In this document: in pieces, positions 8,828-16,950 of the stretch
Numbering within the stretch: the stretch's first letter is position 1
Layout of the letters: every line of letters starts with the position of its first letter
Assembly: GCA_016288465.1 (NCBI GenBank)
Contig: JAEEZC010000058.1
Span: 1-32,793 of the forward strand
From: Verrucomicrobiota bacterium
GTDB taxonomy: Bacteria; Verrucomicrobiota; Kiritimatiellia; RFP12; UBA1067
DNA length: 32,793 bases
Reading direction: 5' to 3'
Program-made: the position numbers and the translations under genes
The notes under the pieces: model-generated
What the model saw: only the letters and a program-made list of their open reading frames with translations
What the model was told of the DNA's origin: nothing
The model's database searches: none

Positions 8828-9877
8828 ATGATTGGTGCAATGCTGGCTGCGGCTGTCGGACTTGAGGCCGCGATTGCGAACGGGGCGGACTTTCTTCTGA
8901 AATGCCAGGCGGAAGACGGGCATTGGAGCGATCCGCAGATGCCCGCGCTGACGGCGCTGCCGCTTTGGGCCTTGTCCGGCGCAGGCGGTGGAAAGGGGGG
9001 CGATGGCGAGCCTTCTCCGCTTCGGAAGGCGGCGGACTTCGTGCTTGCGACGCAGCGCGAGGACGGCGGGTTCTACGTCCCGAAGCCCGGTCGCGGCGGT
9101 TCCGGGCTTGGCAACTACAACACGTCTGTCTGCCTCGCGGCCCTTTTCGACTCCGGCCTTTCGCCGAAGGGTCCGCTTCTGAAGGCGCGCGAGTACATCG
9201 CCTCCTCGCAGCTGGAGGGCGACGACACGATGGCCGGCGGCTTTGGCTACGACAGGCTTTCGAGACGGAGGTATGCGGACCTCTCGAACACGTCGTACGC
9301 GATGAGCGCCATGGCGAAGACCGCGTCGCTTGAGGAGTTCAGGACTTCCGGCAAGAAGGTGGACATAGACTGGAATCTTGCGCTTTCGTTCGTCGAGGGC
9401 CTTGTCGCGAGGGAAGGTCCGGATTCCGGAGGCGCCGCGTACAACCTCCGGACGCCGCAGGCCGGAGTCGCGACGAATTCGCAGGGCAAGGTGCATCTTC
9501 GCGCATACGGGTCCATGACATACGCGGCGGTTCTGTCGATGTGCTCCGCGAAGCTGGACCGCGGCGATGCGCGCGTAAGGCAGTCTCTGGCGTATCTTTC
9601 GTCCAACTGGACAGTGGACGAGAATCCCGGAATGGGCGGACAGGGCCTTTACTATTTCTACGACATCATGGCGCGGGCGCTGTCCGCGGCAGGCGTCGAC
9701 GACGTCGGCGGGCACAAATGGAAGAAGGAGCTGTCGGCGAAGCTGATCTCTCTGCAGCGAGAGGACGGCAGCTGGGCGAACGACAACAACCGTTTCTGGG
9801 AGGCGGATCCCGTCCTTTGCACGTCCTTTGCGATGCTGGCCCTCGAGCTTTGCCGGGATTCGGCGCAAGGCAAATAG
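8828..9877 (+). CDS. Prenyltransferase/squalene-oxidase-repeat (alpha-toroid) protein
   Basis: Repeated QxxDGxW/GGF motifs: CQAEDGHWSDPQ, TQREDGGFYVP, GGFGYDRLSRRRYADLSNTSYA, SLQREDGSWAND; AAAGGAG RBS. Confidence 0.7.
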   Translation: MIGAMLAAAVGLEAAIANGADFLLKCQAEDGHWSDPQMPALTALPLWALSGAGGGKGGDGEPSPLRKAADFVLATQREDGGFYVPKPGRGGSGLGNYNTSVCLAALFDSGLSPKGPLLKAREYIASSQLEGDDTMAGGFGYDRLSRRRYADLSNTSYAMSAMAKTASLEEFRTSGKKVDIDWNLALSFVEGLVAREGPDSGGAAYNLRTPQAGVATNSQGKVHLRAYGSMTYAAVLSMCSAKLDRGDARVRQSLAYLSSNWTVDENPGMGGQGLYYFYDIMARALSAAGVDDVGGHKWKKELSAKLISLQREDGSWANDNNRFWEADPVLCTSFAMLALELCRDSAQGK

Positions 9878-10034
9878 CCTGAGCCTGCGGCCCTTTTGCC
9901 GCAATACGCCATAACCTGTTGGGAAGGGGGCGTCGCGCATAAGTGTCTGTCGCAGCCGCCGCCATGCGACCTTCGCCCGCAAGACGGTTGTCTTGTACTG
10001 CATTTTCACTTTGCCCATTTTCCTGTTCATTTCG

Positions 10035-10144
10035 TTTTCTGGTTGTTTCTCGGATTTCTGTCAGTTGACAAAAAGATTTTTGTCAGTTGACGGAAGATGT
10101 TCTGCCGGTTGGCAAAATTTCGTCTGACGGCTGCTGCTTCGGGC
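10035..10144. repeat. Degenerate 22-bp tandem array (4-5 units)
   Basis: Units at 10035, 10057, 10079, 10101, 10123: ttttctggttgtttctcggatt / tctgtcagttgacaaaaagatt / tttgtcagttgacggaagatgt / tctgccggttggcaaaatttcg / tctgacggctgctgcttcgggc. Confidence 0.6.
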
Positions 10145-10210
10145 TTTCGCTGAATGATAAACTCCGGGCGGTGTGGCTCTCGCGCAGACGCTTGCGTGCC
10201 CTGCGTAAAC

Positions 10211-10363
10211 CTATGAGGGCGGCTTTGATCTTAACTCAGATGGGTCCCCATCGGCTTTCACGCGGCTGAAGTCGTGGCACGCCTTCGCCTCGTCTCGAAT
10301 CTTCTGCGTCTCGAACGCCGCGTCAACCCGCTCATTGAACTGCTTCTTCGTCTTGATTTTCAT
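10211..10363 (-). CDS. Possible 50-aa basic small protein
   Basis: MKIKTKKQFNERVDAAFETQKIRDEAKACHDFSRVKADGDPSELRSKPPS with AAAGGAAG RBS; no homology test possible. Confidence 0.3.
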   Translation of the reverse strand: MKIKTKKQFNERVDAAFETQKIRDEAKACHDFSRVKADGDPSELRSKPPS

Positions 10364-10588
10364 GGTCTTGCTTCCTTTCTTTCGTTTGTTGCGAAAATGG
10401 CGGGGATCGGGCGAATCTCTCCGCCACACATCCTCGTACGAGGGGCGGAGCCAGCCAGCCTCTCCGTATATGTTAGTTACATGAGAGGCGAAATTTTTCA
10501 CCGACGGCGGAAGATTTTTCCAATATTCACAATTCACAAGGGGGCACTTACACTCTTGAGAAAAACCATGTGTTCGTGAGTGAAGATT

Positions 10589-10677
10589 GTGAAGATTGGA
10601 AATGTGTGTGTTGTATGTGCGTAAAAGGCGAAAGAACCTTTCGATTCTTTTGCCTTTTCTCGCTTTCCAATCTTCAC
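10589..10677. repeat. Nested inverted repeats
   Basis: Outer arms GTGAAGATTGGAAA (10589-10602) / TTTCCAATCTTCAC (10664-10677), perfect 14 bp; inner arms AAAAGGCGAAAGAA (10623-10636) / TTCTTTTGCCTTTT (10645-10658), 13/14. Confidence 0.75.
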
Positions 10678-10720
10678 AAACTCATGTGAGGATAGCGTTA
10701 AGATTGTGAAGGCATCGTAT

Positions 10721-10815
10721 AGTCCTTTCGCAAATGTATAACGTCCGGGGCTGATGAAATGATATAATCAAGGCGAATGCAAAGGAGGTGTTCCATGATG
10801 ATCACAGAAAAGCTC
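10721..10815 (+). repeat. Promoter/leader cassette copy A (95 bp)
   Basis: 87/95 identical to 14411-14505; contains TGATATAAT, AAAGGAGGTG and ATGATGATCACAGAAAAGCTC. Confidence 0.9.
10760..10768 (+). promoter_or_regulatory. Extended -10 promoter TGATATAAT (cassette A)
   Basis: Followed by AAAGGAGGTG and ATGATG. Confidence 0.7.
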
Positions 10816-10826
10816 TGGGTGGGGGG

Positions 10827-12455
10827 ATGGAAGTGTCAGTCGTGATTGGAATGATAGCGGCCGTGGCCATGGCCGCCAGCGCGGCGGAAGACGTTTCTGT
10901 GCCTGTCCGACCAGGCTGTTCCGGCCGGGGAGTCCCTTTCTGGAACGCACACGCGGCGTTCTTTCGCTATGCGCCGTCGTTCGACTTCAAGGCCGTGCCG
11001 AAGGCCGTGCGATACAGGTTCTCGCTGAAGGGCGGGGGCGCCGGGGAGTCCTTCGAGGCTGATTCGCCCGAGGCGCCGCTTTCTCCGGTCTGGAAGCGGA
11101 TGGCGAACGCGCAGTGGACGGTTGTCTGCGAGGGGATCGGCGCGGACGGGGCGGTTGTCGGCAAGGCGGGCGAGCGGTCGTTCGTGAAGACCGCGCCATA
11201 TGCCGGCGGCTGCGCTCCGGCCGCCCGGCCGTACCGCGAGGCGGCGAGGCGAATCTACGAGTACATGACGTCCCTTCCGGCGATGAAGACGCTTGTCGAG
11301 ACCGGCGTGCCCGAGCAGAACTACCAGCACAACGCCTATCCGTCGAAGACCCATGCGGCGCACATCAAGGCGATGCTGGGATGGGCGAAGGCCGATCCGC
11401 AGAACCGCGACAAGGCGATGCGCTTCGCCCGTGCGTCGGGCGAATACCTTCTCTCGCAGCTGGAGCCTGCCGACGCGCCGCTCGCCTTCTGGCCGCCGAC
11501 CTACGGGCGCAAGCCGCTGGAGTACGACACCAGGACCGACGGCGGGAAGATGCGCGAGTCTATGGTCGGCAACGATCCTGCAGGCGCGGCGAGATATCGC
11601 GGGCAGGTGATGTCGCTTTACCCGGCGGACGTCGGGTCGCAGTTCGTCGCGCTTGCCGAAGCGACAGGCGAGAAGAAGTATCTTGAAGCCGCCAGGGGCA
11701 TTGGCGAGACATATCTCAGGATTCGCCGCGCCGACGGCACGTGGGCGCTCAAGTACTGGCTGGCGACGGGCGAAGTGCAGTGCCCGAATCCGCTCGTGCC
11801 GACGAGGCCGATGGCGTTCTTCGAGCGGCTTGCCGAGGCGACGGGCGACGAGAGGTGGCGCAAGGCAGCGGACGAATGCTTCGCCTGGCTTGAAAATGGG
11901 CCGCTTGCGGACTGGAACTGGGACGGGCAGTTCGAGGACATAGAGCCCCGTCCGCCATATCAGGACCTGACGGAGCACAACGCCATAGAGACGATGCTGC
12001 ATCTCCTCGGGCGGCGTGCGGACGACCCGGCGGCGTGCAGGCAGGCGCGGGAACTGCTGCGCTGGAGCGAAGACCAGTTCGTGTTCTGGGAAGCTCCGTG
12101 CCGGGCCGAAGAAAAGGTGCCTTGCGCAGGGAGCGGCAGGCCGTTCGCCCCGGGCAAGTGGCACTATCCGTCCGTCTTCGAACAGTACAGCTGCTACATC
12201 GCGATAGATGCATCTGCCTCGAAGATGATAGCCGCCTACCTCGCCATGCACGGAGCGGAGGGGAATCCGCTCGATCTGGCGAAGGCGCGGGCGCTCGCGG
12301 ACGCCATCACGCAGATGCAGGAGCCGTCTGGCCGCGTTCCGACATTCTGGGCCGAGAAGGACAATTGGCTTTCGGGCGTTCGCTACGACTGGCTGAACTG
12401 CATGGCGTCGTGCGCGGCTGCGCTTTTGGAGCTGGCGGCCGTTTCCATTGAATAG
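10827..12455 (+). CDS. Secreted (alpha/alpha)-toroid protein, putative glycosidase/lyase-like
   Basis: Signal-like MEVSVVIGMIAAVAMAASAAED; toroid-like repeats (YPSKTHAAHIKAMLGWAK, YPADVGSQFVALAEATGEKKYLEAARGI, RPMAFFERLAEATGDERWRKAADEC). Start uncertain because of the frame break in the leader. Confidence 0.6.
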   Translation: MEVSVVIGMIAAVAMAASAAEDVSVPVRPGCSGRGVPFWNAHAAFFRYAPSFDFKAVPKAVRYRFSLKGGGAGESFEADSPEAPLSPVWKRMANAQWTVVCEGIGADGAVVGKAGERSFVKTAPYAGGCAPAARPYREAARRIYEYMTSLPAMKTLVETGVPEQNYQHNAYPSKTHAAHIKAMLGWAKADPQNRDKAMRFARASGEYLLSQLEPADAPLAFWPPTYGRKPLEYDTRTDGGKMRESMVGNDPAGAARYRGQVMSLYPADVGSQFVALAEATGEKKYLEAARGIGETYLRIRRADGTWALKYWLATGEVQCPNPLVPTRPMAFFERLAEATGDERWRKAADECFAWLENGPLADWNWDGQFEDIEPRPPYQDLTEHNAIETMLHLLGRRADDPAACRQARELLRWSEDQFVFWEAPCRAEEKVPCAGSGRPFAPGKWHYPSVFEQYSCYIAIDASASKMIAAYLAMHGAEGNPLDLAKARALADAITQMQEPSGRVPTFWAEKDNWLSGVRYDWLNCMASCAAALLELAAVSIE

Positions 12456-12468
12456 GGCTCCATCTTTA

Positions 12469-12477
12469 TGATATAAT
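12469..12477 (+). promoter_or_regulatory. Extended -10 promoter TGATATAAT
   Basis: 9 nt before TTG 12487. Confidence 0.6.
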
Positions 12478-12486
12478 GGCGCCGTT

Positions 12487-13185
12487 TTGGGTGAGAAGCA
12501 CAAAGACAGTCCTTCGGAGAATCCTTTCCTCATAGGATTGGCGTCGGCAAAGGCTAACCTTCTGCCGATGATTTTGCTGTGGCTGATGGCGTTTGCGACG
12601 GCGCTGTCCTACTATTTTGTGCCGGGTTTCGCCCAGATGCTTGAGCCTGTGCGGAGATGGCAGTGCGAATACGGCGCACTGGCGGCCTTTGCGACGCAGG
12701 CCTTCTTCTGCGGCATGTTTCCCGCCATCTTTCTTCTCACGGTGAAGTCGATACGCCCAAAACATCCATGGATCAAGGTGGCGGCGCAGACTGTCTGGTG
12801 CGGATCGTGGGGAATCGTGTACCTGTGGTTCTATGCGTTCCAGTTCCGGATGTTCGGCGATGGACCGGAGATCTCGGCGCTGGTCTGCAAGATGCTGTTC
12901 GACCAGTTCGCATGGACGCCGTTTGTCGTCATGCCTCTGAGTTCGTCTTTCTTCCTCTGGCTGGGCTGCGACTTCTCGTTTCAGGCGGCGTTCGGCAAAT
13001 GCCGTGAAGGTTTTGTGAGAAGGATAATCCTTCCCAATCTCGTCTCTAGCTGGTGCGTGTGGATTCCGGCCGTGATCGCGGTCTATGCGTTCCCCGTCTC
13101 GCTTCAGGTTCAGATGCTCGGATTCGTCTCGTCCTTCTGGACGTTGATGTGCCTGCAAATCGGCAAGAGGGTTGCCGATGGGTGA
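12487..13185 (+). CDS. Mpv17/PMP22-like integral membrane protein
   Basis: 232 aa (TTG start), about 4 TMs; KMLFDQFAWTPFVVMPL and NLVSSWCVWIPAVIAVYAFPVSLQVQMLGFVSSFWTLMCL resemble Mpv17-family DQ..xAP and xxVWPxxQxxNFxxVPxxxR...WN patterns. Confidence 0.5.
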   Translation: MGEKHKDSPSENPFLIGLASAKANLLPMILLWLMAFATALSYYFVPGFAQMLEPVRRWQCEYGALAAFATQAFFCGMFPAIFLLTVKSIRPKHPWIKVAAQTVWCGSWGIVYLWFYAFQFRMFGDGPEISALVCKMLFDQFAWTPFVVMPLSSSFFLWLGCDFSFQAAFGKCREGFVRRIILPNLVSSWCVWIPAVIAVYAFPVSLQVQMLGFVSSFWTLMCLQIGKRVADG

Positions 13186-14338
13186 TTCCGACACCATCCT
13201 CTACGTCGACATGTGGAAGGGTGAGCGAATCCAGGAGATGAAGCTTGCCGGCATCCGTCGGTATGCCGCGATGCGCGGGTGGAACGTCGACGTGCTTTCC
13301 GAAGACGAGTCGCGTCCGGGCAGGCTTAGGCCTGCCTTGGGCAGACTCGAGCCGGTAGGCGTTATCGTCGAGGCGGCCGCCGCGCACAGAGACCTCCCGC
13401 CTCGCTTCTTCCGCAAGATTCCCGTGGTGTATCTCGACTGTGCGCGAAGCCTCTACGGAGGCCGCATGCCGAAGGTCGTCCACGATGGAGAGGCGACGAC
13501 GCGCGTTGCGTTTCGCGAGCTTTCGTCAAACCGTCCGCAGGCCTACGCAGTCGTCGGCTACCGGGAGCGCCGCTTCTGGTCGGACATACGCGAAAGGGAG
13601 TTTCGCTCCCTTGTGCGGGAAACCGGCAGGAAGTGCATCGCTTTCGCAAGGCGCGACGAGTCTGCCGAGCCCCGGGCAAAGCGGCTTGTCTCGTGGATCG
13701 GGCGCCTTCCGCCGAAGACCGCGGTGTTCGCGGTGAATGACGACACCGCCGCAGAGGTCGTTGCCGCGTGCCGGGAGTGCCGGAAGGGCATCCCCGCAGA
13801 CATGACGCTTCTGGGCGTAGACAATCTGGCGAGCGTGTGCGAGAACGGCGAGACGCACATATCGAGTGTCCAGGTGGATTTCGAGCGGGCGGGGTATTCT
13901 GCCGCGAAGATGCTGGACGACGTGATGTCAGGAAGAGCGGTTCGTCCCGTCGAAGACCGCTTTGGCCCGATGATGGTCGTGCGCCGCGAGTCGACGCGCG
14001 GCTTCGGGCGGTTCGAGCAGCGGATACTGCCGGTCGTGGAGCTGATCCGCCGCGAGGCGTGCAACGGGCTTACGGCGCGCGAGGCGATGAAGGGCATAAA
14101 TGGGTCGCGCCGCCTTTTCGAGATGCGATTTCGCGAGGCGATGGGGCATTCGGTGCTTGACGAGATCCTGAGTGTGCGCCTGGAGCGGGTCTGCCATCTG
14201 CTTTCCCGCACGGAAACGCCCATAGGCGCGATAGCCGCCTTCTGCGGATTCAAGAGCGACATTGCGCTTTCAAAGCTCTTCCGCCGCCGTTTCGGAGCGT
14301 CGCTCCTCGCCTGGCGCAGGCAGAACCGCAGCATATAG
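13178..14338 (+). CDS. XylR-type transcriptional regulator (LacI-like sensor + AraC HTH)
   Basis: Periplasmic-binding-like N-terminus; C-terminal AraC HTH (RLERVCHLLSRTETPIGAIAAFCGFKSDIALSKLFRRRFGASLLAWR); ATG overlaps upstream stop. Confidence 0.85.
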   Translation: MGDSDTILYVDMWKGERIQEMKLAGIRRYAAMRGWNVDVLSEDESRPGRLRPALGRLEPVGVIVEAAAAHRDLPPRFFRKIPVVYLDCARSLYGGRMPKVVHDGEATTRVAFRELSSNRPQAYAVVGYRERRFWSDIREREFRSLVRETGRKCIAFARRDESAEPRAKRLVSWIGRLPPKTAVFAVNDDTAAEVVAACRECRKGIPADMTLLGVDNLASVCENGETHISSVQVDFERAGYSAAKMLDDVMSGRAVRPVEDRFGPMMVVRRESTRGFGRFEQRILPVVELIRREACNGLTAREAMKGINGSRRLFEMRFREAMGHSVLDEILSVRLERVCHLLSRTETPIGAIAAFCGFKSDIALSKLFRRRFGASLLAWRRQNRSI

Positions 14339-14410
14339 CCGATCGGTGCCGGTGCGCTCGATTCTCCTTTGCCGGGATTCGCCTGCGCCCAAGGCCAGGC
14401 CGATGCCGTC

Positions 14411-14505
14411 AGTTCTTTCGCAAATGTATAACGTTTGCGGCTGAGAAAATGATATAATCAAGGCAGATGCAAAGGAGGTGTTCCATGATGATCACAGAAA
14501 AGCTC
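14411..14505 (+). repeat. Promoter/leader cassette copy B (95 bp)
   Basis: See 10721-10815; offset exactly 3690 bp. Confidence 0.9.
14450..14458 (+). promoter_or_regulatory. Extended -10 promoter TGATATAAT (cassette B)
   Basis: Followed by AAAGGAGGTG and ATG 14485. Confidence 0.75.
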
Positions 14506-16923
14506 AGTGCGGTTGCGTGCGCGGCGACGATGTTCGCGACGGGCGCGGCGGTTGCCGCGGCGTCATCCTCGATCACTGTTGCCGACATCAGCTCCGGCCG
14601 CAACGCCTATTCTACCAACGGCAAGTGGACCGGCGGCGTCTCGCCAGCGAACGATTCGTCGAGGAACTACGACTTCGTCATCGCGAACGGCTACGACGTG
14701 TTCCTTCCCGACAACAGTGTCGCGCTCACGTTCGGCGGCAACTCGGTCCAGTTCGGCGCATCTGACTTCTCGAGCGCGGGGACGCTCTACATCAAGGGCA
14801 ACAACCGCTGGGTCACGTTCCCCGATCTGCGCCTCTACAAGGGGCTTTTCAGCCCGGCGCAGAACGGATCGGTGGGATTCGCCGGCAACGCCTCCGTCTT
14901 CTCCACGGCGGAAGACCCGTTCAATTTCCTGATGAGACTCGACTACGATTCCTACTTCAACCTCGTCTTCACCGGCGGCGACACTAGCGCCGTCAAGTTT
15001 TCGGGGGCCTATACGAAGAAGTGCCCAATCTTCCTCTACGCGGACCAGTCGGCTACCTACTCTGGTTCGTGGATCGTCGGCGAGAATGTCGAGCTTCGGC
15101 CGTCCTACAATACAAGCTACGGCTCCATCAGAACCTCGGCGCAGGCATTCGGCAAGGCTCCTGCGACGTTCAATCCGAAGGGAGTCGTTCTGCAGTCCGG
15201 TGCCACGCTTCGCTACGAGGCGGCAGGCAGGGCGTTCCTCGCGTCCGACAACCGCGGCCTCTGGCTTGATGCGGAAGGTTCTTCGGCCACATACGTCCTC
15301 ATCAACGGCGCCAACCATGTGTTTGGCTGGCCGATTGGCGGCGCCGGGACGTTCCAGCTGATCGGAAGCGGCACCTTCTATTTGAGCTCGGAATGCGCGG
15401 TGCCGCTTTCCGTGACGCAGCTTGTGTCGCTCCATCTGGTCTCCGGCGCGTCCGTCACGAACGGCCTCTCCAGCGTGAATCCGGTTGCCGCAACCATAAC
15501 CATATCGGCCGACGGCACCTCCTCGACGCCCATTCGCATTGGCGGTACGTTCGACGTGCCGGGCCCGATTGCCGTCGCCCTCTCGCAGATCCCTTCCGTC
15601 TCCGCGACGACGGACATTCCCGTCTTCGTAATCGACAGCTCATCCGCCAACCAGTTCACCGAGGCGGATTTCGACCCATGGGGCGTTGCCGGGGCACAGA
15701 CGGCCAACGCCGATTCGATCGTCTTCTCGACCGACGGCAACGGCGACACGGTAGTTTCCGTGCGAGTCTTCCCGTTCGCCCGCTCCAACGCCTCGGCCGG
15801 CGCAATTGTCACGATGGACAACTCCGGACAGTGGACGCCCGCCGGCATTCCCTCGGCGTCCGGGAACTACATTGTCTGGAACAACAACCTGCGCACCGGC
15901 GGCGCCGACCTGCAGAACCCCTACAACGTGCAAGGCGGCCGGTTCGTCCTCTTCAACCCGTCCGGCGCGACCTACTACGACTACCAGAGCAAGCACTACG
16001 GCACGGTGTTCCCGTTCCTCCGCCTACTCGACGATACCGGATTCGTGCCGGCGCATAGCAGGGCTGACATGACACTGGCGCTTGGCGGGTGGGTGGATGT
16101 CCGCACGTCGCGCTCAAAATACGCCAGACTGTGCGCAAACGCCACCAACATGCGGCTGGACGCGACGCTTTCCGGGCGCGGCAACCTGCTGCTGTTCCCC
16201 TACAATGGACTCTACCTCGAAATGGCAGGCGACGCCTCGGCTTTCACCGGTCGCGTGATCGTCTCCAACTACATAAACGCCGTCACATCGACGCTCAAGG
16301 CATCGTCCGAAGCCAACTTCGGCGGGAATCCCGAAACCTTCTCGGCGGACGCGTGGCAGCTCTGCGCGAACGTGACGTTCGCGCCGACGGCCGATATCGT
16401 CTTCGACGACGCCAACCGCGGCGTCACGCTTGCAGGCGGTTCTTCCGTCGATACGACTTCGGGCGACTTCACGGTCAAGACGCCCATCGTGATTGCGGGA
16501 GCTTTCGCAAAGAACGGCACAGGAACTTTTGCCTATGGCGAAGGCGGCGCAACGGCAAATGGCGCGGCGATTTCGGTGAACGGAGGTGCTCTCAAGGTCC
16601 AGCATGCCGATGCGCTGAAAGGCGCGTCCGTCTCGTTTGCCGACGGCGCGATGCTTGCGCTGGGCGTCGGGCCGAACAGCCCGGTCGTCGACCTTTCCGC
16701 GACCGCGCTTTCCAAGGCCGGCGCGAAATACCTTGTGCGCATCGACCGCGCCGCCAGCGACAGCGGAGTGCGTCCTGTCATGACATTCGCGGACGCGGCG
16801 GCGGCATCGGCGTTCGTGGCAAACGCGAAAACCGTGACGGGGACAGGATCAAAAGGGGCTCTCGTAGCAGACGGAGCCGTCGTGAAGTCCGCGATTCCTG
16901 GCTTTGTCCTGTTCGTGCGATAG
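14485..16923 (+). CDS. Large secreted beta-rich protein (autotransporter-associated-repeat-like), two related modules
   Basis: ATG 14485 after AAAGGAGGTG; signal peptide MMITEKLSAVACAATMFATGAAVAAASS; Gly/Ala/Thr/Ser-rich beta-strand repeats. Confidence 0.6.
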   Translation: MMITEKLSAVACAATMFATGAAVAAASSSITVADISSGRNAYSTNGKWTGGVSPANDSSRNYDFVIANGYDVFLPDNSVALTFGGNSVQFGASDFSSAGTLYIKGNNRWVTFPDLRLYKGLFSPAQNGSVGFAGNASVFSTAEDPFNFLMRLDYDSYFNLVFTGGDTSAVKFSGAYTKKCPIFLYADQSATYSGSWIVGENVELRPSYNTSYGSIRTSAQAFGKAPATFNPKGVVLQSGATLRYEAAGRAFLASDNRGLWLDAEGSSATYVLINGANHVFGWPIGGAGTFQLIGSGTFYLSSECAVPLSVTQLVSLHLVSGASVTNGLSSVNPVAATITISADGTSSTPIRIGGTFDVPGPIAVALSQIPSVSATTDIPVFVIDSSSANQFTEADFDPWGVAGAQTANADSIVFSTDGNGDTVVSVRVFPFARSNASAGAIVTMDNSGQWTPAGIPSASGNYIVWNNNLRTGGADLQNPYNVQGGRFVLFNPSGATYYDYQSKHYGTVFPFLRLLDDTGFVPAHSRADMTLALGGWVDVRTSRSKYARLCANATNMRLDATLSGRGNLLLFPYNGLYLEMAGDASAFTGRVIVSNYINAVTSTLKASSEANFGGNPETFSADAWQLCANVTFAPTADIVFDDANRGVTLAGGSSVDTTSGDFTVKTPIVIAGAFAKNGTGTFAYGEGGATANGAAISVNGGALKVQHADALKGASVSFADGAMLALGVGPNSPVVDLSATALSKAGAKYLVRIDRAASDSGVRPVMTFADAAAASAFVANAKTVTGTGSKGALVADGAVVKSAIPGFVLFVR

Positions 16924-16950
16924 CAAAAGAGGCAAAACAAGCATCCGCCG

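Noticed and set aside
9886-9903. TGCGGC-CCTTTT-GCCGCA hairpin after the toroid gene as a terminator
   Set aside because: The stem is only 6 bp and no U-tract follows; not supportable as an intrinsic terminator.
10057-10113. 22-bp repeats as a CRISPR array
   Set aside because: Repeats are adjacent and degenerate with no unique 25-40 bp spacers and no cas genes nearby.
10274-10579. 101-aa plus-strand ORF in the structured intergenic region
   Set aside because: No RBS, overlaps inverted repeats, composition not protein-like.
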